Of a DNA stretch of 64,000 nucleotides, positions 44,689 to 52,429 are shown piece by piece (within the stretch, counting starts at the first letter, position 1; the number at the start of each line of letters is the position of its first letter). Source of the stretch: DAITQM01 sp039794245 (lineage in GTDB: Bacteria > Pseudomonadota > Gammaproteobacteria > Xanthomonadales > Wenzhouxiangellaceae); NCBI GenBank assembly GCA_039794245.1, contig JBDIVS010000001.1, positions 62,001 through 126,000 of the forward strand. Direction: 5' to 3'. Both the position numbers and the translations under genes were made by a program. Under the pieces are notes generated by a model. The model saw only the letters and a list, made by a program, of their open reading frames with translations, had not been told where the DNA came from and searched no databases.

Positions 44689-46667
44689 CAATCCACCGCC
44701 GCCGGGCGGGCCGCCGGCGCCAGCAGCCAATGGCGCAGAAAGGCACCGATCCCGACATATAACTGCAACAGATTGTCGCGCTTGCGGAAGCCGTGACCCT
44801 CGTCGGCGGCTAGCAGGTAGCGGACCGGTTTGCCGGCGGCGGCCAGCCGGCAGACGAGCTCGTTAGATTGGCTTTGCGGCACCCGGATATCGTTGCCGCC
44901 CTGGGCGACGAAAAGTGGCGAGACGATTTCGTCGATCCGCCGGAGCGGTGAAATCTGTTCGAGGAATCGGCGCATTTCCGGATCCCGTTCATCGCCGTAT
45001 TCGGCACGCCTGAGATCGCGCCGGTAATGGCCTGTTTCCTCGAGAAACGTCACAAAATCGCTGATCCCGAACAAATCGACCGCGGCACGGATTCGAGGGC
45101 CGTAGCGGATCGCCGAAGCGAGCGTCAGGTAACCGCCGTATGAAGCGCCGTACAGCGCGACGCGCCCGGCATCGAGTTCGGCCCGCCCGCCGATCCAGTC
45201 GAGCAACGCCCCGACATCGCGCACCGCATCCTCGCGCAGGCGGCCGTTGTCGAGGGCGAGAAAGCTGCGGCCGTAACCGCGCGAACCACGGACATTCGGG
45301 GTGATCACCGCCAACCCGAGTTCGCGTTGCCAGTATTCGATGAGCGGGTTATAAACGGGCCTGGCCTGAATCTCCGGACCGCCGTGCAGGACGACGATGA
45401 CTGCCGCCGGCGCCCGGCCGGCCGGCGGCGGGTAGTACCAGGCCTGGATGCGGCGCGCCTCGCCGGTATCGGAATCGAAAGTGGGGAAGTCAATATCCTG
45501 CGGCTCGACACCACCGGGCCGCTCGTTCGGCTGATCGGCCGCCCACCGTTCGAGCCGGCCGGTCTTGAGCGTCAGGCTCCAGGCTTCCGGCGGCCTTGTC
45601 GCCGTGGCCAGCGTAAACCCGAGACGCCGGCTGTCCGCATCGAACTGCAGATCGTCGATCACGCCCGCCGGCAACTCCGGCACGGCAAGCGGTTTCAGGC
45701 CGGGCAGGCGGCGGATTTCGAGCCGGCTGCGGCCGTTGACATTGCTGACGATCGCCAACTGGCGACGTTTGGGATCGGCGGCGAGGCGCTCGATATCGTG
45801 CAGCAGGTCCGGCAGTTCCAGCGTCATGACGTGGTTGAACAGATCGACCGCGAACAGCCCGAAAAATTCGCGGCCGCGATCGCTGACCAGATAAACCTTG
45901 CCGAGGCGCGGCGAGTAGATGCCCTCCGAATACGCCGATTGTTCGTTTTCCGGGAACAGCGGCAGTTGCAGGCCGTCGCCGCTGTGGATCAGGTACGGGA
46001 ACGTCGCGCCCGGCGATTTCACCAGCAAGGCCAGCAGCCAATCGCTGGCCGGCGGCCAGTCGAACGCCAGCCAGGCGCCGGGCTCGTCGGCCAGCACCGC
46101 CGTGCGGTCGCGGCGGAGATCGCGCACCACGAGGTGCCAGTCGTCTTGCCCTTCGGCAATCAGGTAATGGGCGAGTGCGCTTCCGCGGAGGCCGAAGCGC
46201 GGCGCGCCGGCCCTTTCCCGCTCCCCGGTCAAACGGCGTTCCTCGCCGCTTTCCGGATCGAGCAGCACCAGACGATAGCGTTCATCGCCATCGGTATCGT
46301 AGGCATAAACGAGGCGGTCGATGCGCGCTTCAGGCGCGCTCCAGGCCTGCAATACCGGAAAGTCCGTCTGCATGATCCGCCGCCCAGGCTGGCCCGAGGC
46401 GGCCGCCACGAATAACTGATCGACGCCGTCCACGTCGCGCCGGAGCAGTATTTTTCCGGAATGCAGCCAGCCTTGAAAAGCCGTCCCGCGGCGGGCGAGA
46501 TAGGTTTCGAGGCGGGCCCGCTCGGCCTCATCGACCGGCGGCGGGCGGGCCGCCTCCAGCCACCGGGCACAATCTTCCGGCGGTTCGGCGGCCGCCGTCA
46601 CCGCCGGATTGAGCGCCGCGATCAGCAGCAGGCCGCAGAGCCGATGCCAGAGAGTCGCACCATCCAT
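44688..46667 (-). CDS. S9 family prolyl oligopeptidase-type serine peptidase, secreted
   Basis: 659 aa. Signal peptide LCGLLLIAALNPAVTAAA, a beta-propeller gate (about 60-400) and a C-terminal alpha/beta hydrolase. Catalytic triad visible: Ser in LYGASYGGYLTLA near residue 510, Asp in AQGGNDIRVP and His in DEGHGFRKRDN; oxyanion segment VVLHGGPE. Likely periplasmic acyl-aminoacyl or dipeptidyl peptidase. True start is ATG 46667, which forms TGATG with the upstream gcdH-like stop; an in-frame TTG one codon earlier is less likely. Confidence 0.92.
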   Translation of the reverse strand: MDGATLWHRLCGLLLIAALNPAVTAAAEPPEDCARWLEAARPPPVDEAERARLETYLARRGTAFQGWLHSGKILLRRDVDGVDQLFVAAASGQPGRRIMQTDFPVLQAWSAPEARIDRLVYAYDTDGDERYRLVLLDPESGEERRLTGERERAGAPRFGLRGSALAHYLIAEGQDDWHLVVRDLRRDRTAVLADEPGAWLAFDWPPASDWLLALLVKSPGATFPYLIHSGDGLQLPLFPENEQSAYSEGIYSPRLGKVYLVSDRGREFFGLFAVDLFNHVMTLELPDLLHDIERLAADPKRRQLAIVSNVNGRSRLEIRRLPGLKPLAVPELPAGVIDDLQFDADSRRLGFTLATATRPPEAWSLTLKTGRLERWAADQPNERPGGVEPQDIDFPTFDSDTGEARRIQAWYYPPPAGRAPAAVIVVLHGGPEIQARPVYNPLIEYWQRELGLAVITPNVRGSRGYGRSFLALDNGRLREDAVRDVGALLDWIGGRAELDAGRVALYGASYGGYLTLASAIRYGPRIRAAVDLFGISDFVTFLEETGHYRRDLRRAEYGDERDPEMRRFLEQISPLRRIDEIVSPLFVAQGGNDIRVPQSQSNELVCRLAAAGKPVRYLLAADEGHGFRKRDNLLQLYVGIGAFLRHWLLAPAARPAAVD

Positions 46668-47830
46668 CAAAAAGCGTTATGGCCGGTCAACTCGCGGCCG
46701 ACCACAAGCTGATGCACCGTTTCGGTGCCCTCGTAGGTGATCACGCTCTCGAGATTCAGCATGTGCCGGATCGCCGCATGCTCGAGCGTGATGCCGGCGC
46801 CGCCGAGCAGATCGCGGCAGTCGCGCGCCACATCCAGCGCCAGCCGCACGTTGTTCCACTTTGCCAGGCTGACCTGTGTCGGGTGCAGGCGGTTCTGATC
46901 CTTCAGGCGGCCGAGTTGCAGGGCCAGCAACCGGCCGGCCGTGATCCGCCGCGCCATATCGGCCAGCCGGATCTGGACGGCCTGCGTCGCCGTCACCGGG
47001 CGGCCGAACAACACCCGTTCGGCGCCATAGTCCAGCACTTCGCGCAGGCAGGCAATGGCCGCGCCGAGCGGCCCCCAGGCGATGCCGAAACGCGCCTGGT
47101 TCAGGCAACTGAGCGGCCCCTTGAGTCCCTTGACGCCGGGCAGCCGGTTGGCCTCGGGGAGGCGGACGTCGTCGAAAAACAACGCCGAGGTGATCGATGC
47201 CCGAAGCGACATCTTGTGCTTGACCTCCTGCACCGAAAATCCCGGCATGTCCTTTTCGACGATGAACCCCATCACTCCGTCGTCGGTCACCGCCCAGACC
47301 ACCGCCAGATCGGCGATATTGCCGTTGGTGATCCACATCTTGCCGCCGTTCAGCACCCAGTCCGAGCCGTCGCGGCGGGCGCGGGTTTTCATATTGGCCG
47401 GGTCGGAACCCCCGTGCGCCTCGGTCAGCCCGAAACAGCCGATCGCGCGGCCCGCCGCCATTTCCGGCAGCCAGCGCGTTTTCTGCTCTTCGGAACCATA
47501 GGCGTGGATCGGGTACATACACAACGACGACTGCACCGAAACGAAACTGCGCAGCGCCGAATCGCCGCGCTCCAGTTCCTGGCAGATCAGGCCATAGGAC
47601 ACGCTGTTCAGACCGGCGCAACCATAACCTTGCAGCGACGAACCCAGAAGGCCGAGATCGGCGATCTCGGGAATCAACTCAACCGGGAAACGGCCGGCCT
47701 CGAAACATTCCGGAATCACAGGCAGCGCCTTCTCATCGACAAAACGCGCCACACTGTCCTGGATCATCCGCTCTTCGTCGCTGAAAAGACTGTTGACTTC
47801 AAACAAATCGAGGGGGTCGAGACGGTGCAT
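46667..47830 (-). CDS. gcdH: Glutaryl-CoA dehydrogenase-type acyl-CoA dehydrogenase
   Basis: 387-aa flavoenzyme. SALRSFVSVQSSLCMYPIHA, GCFGLTEAHGGSDPANMKT, LNGGKMWITNGNIADLAVVW and the catalytic Glu in VITYEGTETVHQL (near residue 365) match the glutaryl-CoA dehydrogenase clade of the family, which oxidises and decarboxylates glutaryl-CoA to crotonyl-CoA in lysine/tryptophan breakdown. No partner genes of that pathway are nearby, only the coupled S9 peptidase. Confidence 0.92.
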   Translation of the reverse strand: MHRLDPLDLFEVNSLFSDEERMIQDSVARFVDEKALPVIPECFEAGRFPVELIPEIADLGLLGSSLQGYGCAGLNSVSYGLICQELERGDSALRSFVSVQSSLCMYPIHAYGSEEQKTRWLPEMAAGRAIGCFGLTEAHGGSDPANMKTRARRDGSDWVLNGGKMWITNGNIADLAVVWAVTDDGVMGFIVEKDMPGFSVQEVKHKMSLRASITSALFFDDVRLPEANRLPGVKGLKGPLSCLNQARFGIAWGPLGAAIACLREVLDYGAERVLFGRPVTATQAVQIRLADMARRITAGRLLALQLGRLKDQNRLHPTQVSLAKWNNVRLALDVARDCRDLLGGAGITLEHAAIRHMLNLESVITYEGTETVHQLVVGRELTGHNAF

Positions 47831-47967
47831 GAACGCGGCCCATACTGGCGGGAAACCACCATTTTACCCTCCCCGCCCCGGCCGGCGAGAACGCCGGCGA
47901 CGTGACCTTCGATCCGGCTCCGGCGAGCGGGCCCGGCAGACACGCCAGAACATGCCGGAACCGACCG

Positions 47968-48129
47968 CTAGCCGAATACCGGTGCCGCGGCGCCGTTCGA
48001 GAACCCATATTGTGCGGCACCGGCCAGCAAATCCGCCCGCCCATCGCCGGTGACATCGCCGGACGCCATCGAAAAACCCGGATGATCGCCTGCCGGCGCG
48101 CCGTTCAGCACGATGCCCTGGCTACCGCG
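47968..48129 (-). pseudogene. Fragment of an FG-GAP repeat protein
   Basis: The minus strand reads GAPAGDHPGFSMASGDVTGD followed by GRADLLAGAAQYGFSNGAA and a TAG stop at 47970-47968. This is one FG-GAP (integrin-alpha-like) repeat, found in secreted beta-propeller proteins. It is cut exactly where the 107-bp repeat copy begins (48130), so the gene was disrupted by that rearrangement. The rest of 47831-47967 shows nothing recognisable. Confidence 0.75.
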
Positions 48130-48236
48130 AGAGCGCAAGAACGAGCAGCCGCCTCCGGCGGATGCGCGATCCCAACCCCGCCGTTACAATTGCCCGCACA
48201 AACACCAACCTCACCCAAGCCCCGGTAGCTCAGGGG
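48130..48236. repeat. 107-bp direct repeat, copy 1 (truncated tRNA copy)
   Basis: Identical to 48339-48445 except for one base (GCCTCCGG versus GCCTTCGG), offset 209 bp. It contains the tRNA-Arg upstream region including TACAAT (48185-48190) and the first 18 nt of the tRNA, then diverges. Confidence 0.9.
48219..48236 (+). pseudogene. Truncated tRNA-Arg(CCT) 5' fragment
   Basis: GCCCCGGTAGCTCAGGGG equals the first 18 nt of the intact tRNA at 48428. The D-arm is incomplete and the anticodon and 3' half are missing, so it cannot make a tRNA although a duplicated promoter precedes it. Confidence 0.85.
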
Positions 48237-48237
48237 G

Positions 48238-48284
48238 CGCCCGGGAGCAAGCGAAAGCGACCCTCGGAGCTTTCGCCCCGGGCG
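48238..48284. other. Nested hairpin following the truncated tRNA
   Basis: Outer stem CGCCCGGG (48238-48245) with CCCGGGCG (48277-48284); inner stem CGAAAG (48252-48257) with CTTTCG (48270-48275). It starts at the exact point where the tRNA copy breaks off. Confidence 0.6.
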
Positions 48285-48338
48285 CGGGCGAGACAGGAAG
48301 TCGAGCCCAGGGGTTCGCCGCGCGACGCAGGGACTGCA

Positions 48339-48445
48339 AGAGCGCAAGAACGAGCAGCCGCCTTCGGCGGATGCGCGATCCCAACCCCGCCGTTACAATT
48401 GCCCGCACAAACACCAACCTCACCCAAGCCCCGGTAGCTCAGGGG
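48339..48445. repeat. 107-bp direct repeat, copy 2 (leads into the intact tRNA)
   Basis: Second copy of the repeat at 48130-48236; runs into the complete tRNA-Arg. TACAAT at 48394-48399 is the likely tRNA -10, 28 bp before the mature 5' end. Confidence 0.9.
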
Positions 48446-48503
48446 ATAGAGCATCCGCCTCCTAAGCGGAAGGTCGCAGGTTCGAATCCTGCCCGGGGCA
48501 CCA
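48428..48503 (+). tRNA. tRNA-Arg (anticodon CCT)
   Basis: Cloverleaf: acceptor GCCCCGG/CCGGGGC, D-arm AGCTCAGGGGATAGAGC, anticodon arm CCGCCTCCTAAGCGG with CCT in the loop, T-arm with GGTTCGAATCC, encoded CCA at 48501-48503. Reads AGG codons. The 228 bp after it show no gene. Confidence 0.97.
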
Positions 48504-48731
48504 CATACCCTTCCACAGCATTCCGTCAAAATCCAGAAAACTTAGTACAACCAGGACTTCCCGGGGTACCAATGCCTTGGGCATGGCTGACGTAAGTCTT
48601 ACGCTCCGCGGCACTTGCTCGCGCGTGTAGTCAATTACCTACGGGGTGACGGGAAGCGGTGAAGCGCGCCGGTCGACGGCCGGTCAGGGCGGCGATTCGA
48701 GCGATTCGAGTATCCGTTTCAAACATCAGGG

Positions 48732-49535
48732 TTACCGATTGGATGGTTGCAACGTCAATTGATCGCGGTCGGCGAGAAAAGGGTAACTCCGGCGGGTTTG
48801 GTGCACGTTTTCCAATGCGATCTCAACCAGGGCGGCGGCGGGCGCGGTATCCAATTCGAGGGCCGGCTCGCCTGCGGGGTCGTAAACCGCGCTCAGGCCG
48901 CCGTAAACGATGCCCCTGCCGTCCGGCCCGGCGCGGTTCACTCCGGCGACCCAGGCCTGGTTCTCGATGGCCCGTGCCTGCAGCAGGCAACGCCAGGCGC
49001 GGCAACGGACGGCGGGCCAATTGGCAACCACCAGCAGGAGATCGTAATCGTCCTGGTTGCGGCACCAGACGGGAAACCGCAGGTCGTAGCAGATCTGCGG
49101 GCAGATCCGCCAGCCGTGCCAGTGCCAGACGACCCGCCGGTCACCGGCGCCAAATCGCCGGTCCTCGCCGGCGTAGGCGAAAAGATGCCGCTTGTCGTAA
49201 TGGCCGACCGTACCCTCCGGGGCGACGAACAGCATCCGGTTGCGCCGACCGCCCGCCTCGGCGATCACCAGGCTGCCGCACACCGCAGCCCGGTGCCGCG
49301 CCGCGATCTCCTGCATCCAGAGCACCGATTCGCCGGCCATCGACTCGGCGGCGCACCGCTCGTCGCCGAGAAACCCGGTGGCGAACGTTTCGGGCAGCAG
49401 GATCAGATCGGCGGTGCCGTTCAGGGCCTCGATCTCGGCAGCCAGACGCGCCCGGTTGGCGGCCGGATCTTCCTGTTCGAGACTCGCCTGGATCAGCGCC
49501 AGCGTCAAACGCGGCTGCGCATCGCTATCGGACAT
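48732..49535 (-). CDS. Carbon-nitrogen hydrolase, omega-amidase-like (YafV/Nit2 type)
   Basis: 267-aa nitrilase-superfamily amidase. The Glu-Lys-Cys triad is visible: LLPETFATGF (near residue 48), HYDKRHLF (near 113) and ICYDLRFPVW (Cys near 149). The RFPVWCRN context resembles YafV, which deamidates alpha-keto-glutaramate and related omega-amides. Start ATG 49535; earlier in-frame codons lie beyond the upstream palindrome and are less likely. Confidence 0.9.
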   Translation of the reverse strand: MSDSDAQPRLTLALIQASLEQEDPAANRARLAAEIEALNGTADLILLPETFATGFLGDERCAAESMAGESVLWMQEIAARHRAAVCGSLVIAEAGGRRNRMLFVAPEGTVGHYDKRHLFAYAGEDRRFGAGDRRVVWHWHGWRICPQICYDLRFPVWCRNQDDYDLLLVVANWPAVRCRAWRCLLQARAIENQAWVAGVNRAGPDGRGIVYGGLSAVYDPAGEPALELDTAPAAALVEIALENVHQTRRSYPFLADRDQLTLQPSNR

Positions 49536-49567
49536 TGCAGCGGATTGTAGCACCCGTGTCACCGGTA

Positions 49568-49582
49568 ACCCAACTGTTGGGT
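49568..49582. repeat. Palindrome ACCCAACTGTTGGGT (empty target site)
   Basis: Perfect 7-1-7 dyad in the gap upstream of the nitrilase gene. Identical to the site that would be restored by removing the insert at 16837-16971. The 49583-49790 stretch otherwise holds the two dyads listed next and no gene. Confidence 0.6.
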
Positions 49583-49657
49583 AAGCTGGCGGTCAGAGCG
49601 GCCCACGTGCCCGGCAACGTCACGACACGATTGCCTATTTCTCCTGAATCACCCGCA

Positions 49658-49669
49658 GTGGTACACCAC
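49658..49669. promoter_or_regulatory. Possible GntR operator (upstream site)
   Basis: GTGGT-AC-ACCAC, a perfect 5-2-5 dyad that shares the GGT..ACACCA core with the dyad over the gntR promoter about 160 bp downstream. Confidence 0.4.
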
Positions 49670-49722
49670 CCTTCCGCCCGCATCGTTTTACGGATTGTTG
49701 CAGGAACCATCCTCCAGCCTGT

Positions 49723-49740
49723 GATCCGGCCGGCCGGATC
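49723..49740. repeat. Perfect 18-bp palindrome
   Basis: GATCCGGCCGGCCGGATC, 50 bp before the promoter of the GntR operon. Could be a hairpin or a protein site; no T-run follows. Confidence 0.5.
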
Positions 49741-49791
49741 TGTGATTGATTTTTGGCCTTCCGAGCCGGGCAAAAAAAATGGCCCGGGGGC

Positions 49792-49829
49792 TTGACAAGG
49801 ACGATGTGTGCTGGTATGGTAGTACACCA
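49792..49829 (+). promoter_or_regulatory. Strong sigma70 promoter with overlapping operator for the GntR-ABC operon
   Basis: Consensus -35 TTGACA (49792-49797), 17-bp spacer, TATGGT (49815-49820). The dyad TGGT-AGTAC-ACCA (49817-49829) covers the -10 end and start region, the expected position for autorepression by the encoded GntR protein. Confidence 0.7.
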
Positions 49830-49897
49830 AGACATCAATACACGGCCGGGCAGGCCCGATTGCCGCTCTTTGCGGCGTAACCGACAAGGTGGATTCG

Positions 49898-50125
49898 ATG
49901 ATGACGCGATATCTCAATTTCGTCCATATCCCGAACACGCTGGCCATTGCCGCGACGCTGCTGGCGATGGCCAGTTATTTTCTGGCCCCGGACCGGGACG
50001 CGCTCGCCGAGGCGCAACAGGCCAAGGTTGAAGCCGAGGCGGCGGCGGCCGCAGCCGTCCGTGAAACCGGCGGCGCGGTGCTGGATCTGGGCCTTTTACT
50101 GCTGATGCGCTCAGACAGCGAATGA
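49898..50125 (+). CDS. Small single-pass membrane protein of unknown function
   Basis: 75 aa from ATG 49898 (74 from ATG 49901), with AAGGTGG a few bases upstream. One hydrophobic helix (NTLAIAATLLAMASYFLAP), an Ala/Glu-rich helix (AQQAKVEAEAAAAAAVRETG) and a second weakly hydrophobic end (GAVLDLGLLLLMR). It is first in the operon and overlaps gntR by ATGA, which supports a real translated gene. I do not recognise a family. Confidence 0.65.
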   Translation: MMTRYLNFVHIPNTLAIAATLLAMASYFLAPDRDALAEAQQAKVEAEAAAAAAVRETGGAVLDLGLLLLMRSDSE

Positions 50126-50511
50126 TGACCGAACGCTGGGACGATACCCAGCCGATCTACCTGCAACTGCGCGAGCTGACGATCAAGCGCATTCTCGACA
50201 GCAGCCTGGCCGAAGGCGACGCCCTGCCCTCGGTGCGCAGCCTGGCGGTCGAATTGCAGCTCAACCCGCTGACCGTGTCCCGGGCATACCAGATGCTGGT
50301 GGACGAGGATCTGATCGAGAAGCGGCGCGGTGTCGGGATGTATGTCAAAAGCGGCGCCCGCGCCATCCTGCTGGCCCGCGAACGCGAGCAGTTCCTGAAC
50401 CTGGAATGGCCCCGCATCGTGCGCCGCATCCGGCGCCTCGACCTCGATCCGCGCCGCCTGCTCGCCCACCTCGAGACCCCTGAGACGACCGATACGGAGC
50501 CCTCCGAATGA
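50122..50511 (+). CDS. GntR family transcriptional regulator, YtrA subfamily
   Basis: 129 aa: winged helix (PIYLQLRELTIKRILDSSLA, GDALPSVRSLAVELQLNPLT, VSRAYQMLVDEDLIEKRRG) plus a short C-terminal dimerisation tail, the layout of YtrA-type regulators that control adjacent ABC operons. Probably binds the dyads upstream of its own operon. ATGA overlaps with both neighbours. Confidence 0.92.
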   Translation: MMTERWDDTQPIYLQLRELTIKRILDSSLAEGDALPSVRSLAVELQLNPLTVSRAYQMLVDEDLIEKRRGVGMYVKSGARAILLAREREQFLNLEWPRIVRRIRRLDLDPRRLLAHLETPETTDTEPSE

Positions 50512-51380
50512 CTGTCCCGATGACTGAGATGCTGCTCACCGCCCGCGGCCTGAGCAAGCGTTACGGCGCCAAGCGGGCGCTCGACCACGTCGATCTGAAC
50601 ATCGCGAAAGGCCGCATCGTCGGGCTGATCGGCCCGAACGGCGCCGGCAAAACGACCTGCCTGAAAGCCATCCTCGGCATGACACCGTTCGAAGGTGAGC
50701 TCAACGTACTCGGCCTGCACCCGCAGCGCCAGCGCCGGCGGATGATGGAGGCGGTATCGTTTATCGCCGACGTCGCGGTGCTGCCGCGCTGGATCCGCGT
50801 CGCCCAGCTCATCGAGCTCGTCGCCGGCCTGCACCCCCGTTTCGACCGCCGGCGCTGCGAGCGCCTGCTCGAAGCCACCGAGATCCGCCCCGGCGATCGG
50901 GTAAAAAGCCTCTCCAAGGGCATGATCGTACAGCTTCACCTGGCGTTGATCATGGCCATCGACGCCCGCCTGTTGATCCTCGACGAACCGACACTGGGCC
51001 TCGATATCCTGTATCGCAAACGCTTCTACAGCCAGTTGCTGAACGATTATTTCGACGGCGAGCGGACGATCCTGATCACCACGCACCAGGTGGAGGAGGT
51101 CGAACATATCCTCACCGACCTGCTGTTTATCCAGCACGGCAAAATCGTGCTCGACAGGACGATGGAAGATCTCCAGGCGCACTATTGTGAACTCGTCACC
51201 GGCACCGAAAACCTGGCCGCGGCGCGCGCCCTCGAACCGCTGAGCGAGCGCAGCCTGCTCGGCCGGCATGTGCTGCTTTACGCCGGCGTGCCGCGCGCCC
51301 GCCTGGCGCCGCTCGGCGAAGTGCGAGCGCCGGGAATCGCCGATCTGTTTGTCTCCCTGATGAGCGAGGGCCAGGCATGA
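50508..51380 (+). CDS. ABC transporter ATP-binding protein (YtrB-like)
   Basis: 290 aa. Walker A GPNGAGKTTCLKAILG, signature LSKGMIVQLHLAL (variant LSKG in place of LSGG), Walker B LLILDEPTLGLDILYRK and switch TTHQVEEVEH. The LSKG signature is typical of the YtrB-like subgroup. Cytoplasmic motor for the downstream membrane protein. Confidence 0.94.
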   Translation: MTVPMTEMLLTARGLSKRYGAKRALDHVDLNIAKGRIVGLIGPNGAGKTTCLKAILGMTPFEGELNVLGLHPQRQRRRMMEAVSFIADVAVLPRWIRVAQLIELVAGLHPRFDRRRCERLLEATEIRPGDRVKSLSKGMIVQLHLALIMAIDARLLILDEPTLGLDILYRKRFYSQLLNDYFDGERTILITTHQVEEVEHILTDLLFIQHGKIVLDRTMEDLQAHYCELVTGTENLAAARALEPLSERSLLGRHVLLYAGVPRARLAPLGEVRAPGIADLFVSLMSEGQA

Positions 51381-52387
51381 ACCACACCGCCACCTTCCCT
51401 GCCTTGACGCCGTCCGGCCGCCTGCTGTACTCGCTGTGGATGCTGGTCCGCCGCGAGACGTGGGAAAACCGGATCAGCTTCGTTTGGACGCCGCTCGTGC
51501 TCGCCGCCATCATCCTGGCGATGCTGTTGATGGGGTTGATCTTCGTCGGCAGGATCGATGCCGATCACCTGAGCACCCTCGATGCGATCCGCCAGTTCGC
51601 CGGGGAACCGGCTGCGGAAAAGACAAAAGCCCTGGCTGTCGGCCTGCTCGGCATCCAGGTGCTGTTCAACGTCGTCTTGTTTTTCGTCACCGTGTTCTAC
51701 CTGCTCGGCGCCTTGTACGACGACCGCAAGGATCGCAGCATCCTGTTCTGGAAATCGCTGCCGATCAGCGATACGCTGACCGTGGGCAGCAAGCTGGCAG
51801 CGGCAATGGTCTGGCTGCCGCTGCTGTTTCTGGCGGCGGCCGCTGCCACCCAGATCATCGTCCTCGTGGTTGCCGGCGGGTATGCACTGGCCGCTGGCGT
51901 CAACCCCTGGAGCACGGTGTTCGGGCCGGCCCAACTGCTCTCCCACTGGGGGCTGTACCTGGCCGCGCTTTTGCTGCAAGAGCTGTGGTTGTCACCGCTC
52001 TTCGCCTGGCTTTTGCTGGTCTCCTCCTTCGCGCCCAGGTTGCCGCTGTTGTTCGCGGTCGGCATACCGCTCGTCGTCGGTTGGGTGCAAAGCTATCTGA
52101 ACATCTTGCAGCGCTTCGATTTCAAGGGCGAAACGATACTGACCTTGATCGGCGGCCGGCTTGCCGAGGGTGTGCTGCCGTTGACCTTGCGCGCCACCCT
52201 CGACGGCGAAGACATCCAGTTCGGCGTCGCCGCCGGCAGCGAGGGCCGCCGCCTGCACGAATCGCTGCTCGACCTGGGATATCTCGCCGATCGTTTTCTC
52301 GATCCGCAACTGTGGAACGGCGTGCTGGTCGCCGCCGTGCTGACCGCTGCCGCAATCGTGTTCCGCCGCCGGGCGACCGACCAGTGA
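51377..52387 (+). CDS. ABC-2 type membrane subunit of the GntR-linked transporter
   Basis: 336 aa with six predicted helices: one near residue 40, LFFVTVFYLLGALYDDRKDR, then helices around 140, 200, 225 and the C-terminal GVLVAAVLTAAAIVFRR. FWKSLPISDTLTVGSKLAAA resembles the cytoplasmic loop of YtrC/D and ABC-2 permeases. Substrate unknown; related operons respond to cell-wall stress or antimicrobials. Confidence 0.85.
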   Translation: MNHTATFPALTPSGRLLYSLWMLVRRETWENRISFVWTPLVLAAIILAMLLMGLIFVGRIDADHLSTLDAIRQFAGEPAAEKTKALAVGLLGIQVLFNVVLFFVTVFYLLGALYDDRKDRSILFWKSLPISDTLTVGSKLAAAMVWLPLLFLAAAAATQIIVLVVAGGYALAAGVNPWSTVFGPAQLLSHWGLYLAALLLQELWLSPLFAWLLLVSSFAPRLPLLFAVGIPLVVGWVQSYLNILQRFDFKGETILTLIGGRLAEGVLPLTLRATLDGEDIQFGVAAGSEGRRLHESLLDLGYLADRFLDPQLWNGVLVAAVLTAAAIVFRRRATDQ

Positions 52388-52429
52388 GCGGGTGGTTTGC
52401 GGTGCGGATCCGGTCCGGATCCGCACCGT

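Noticed and set aside
48100..48730. Genomic island or prophage integrated at tRNA-Arg
   Set aside because: No integrase, no 3'-end tRNA duplication and no phage genes; only a local 5' duplication is seen.
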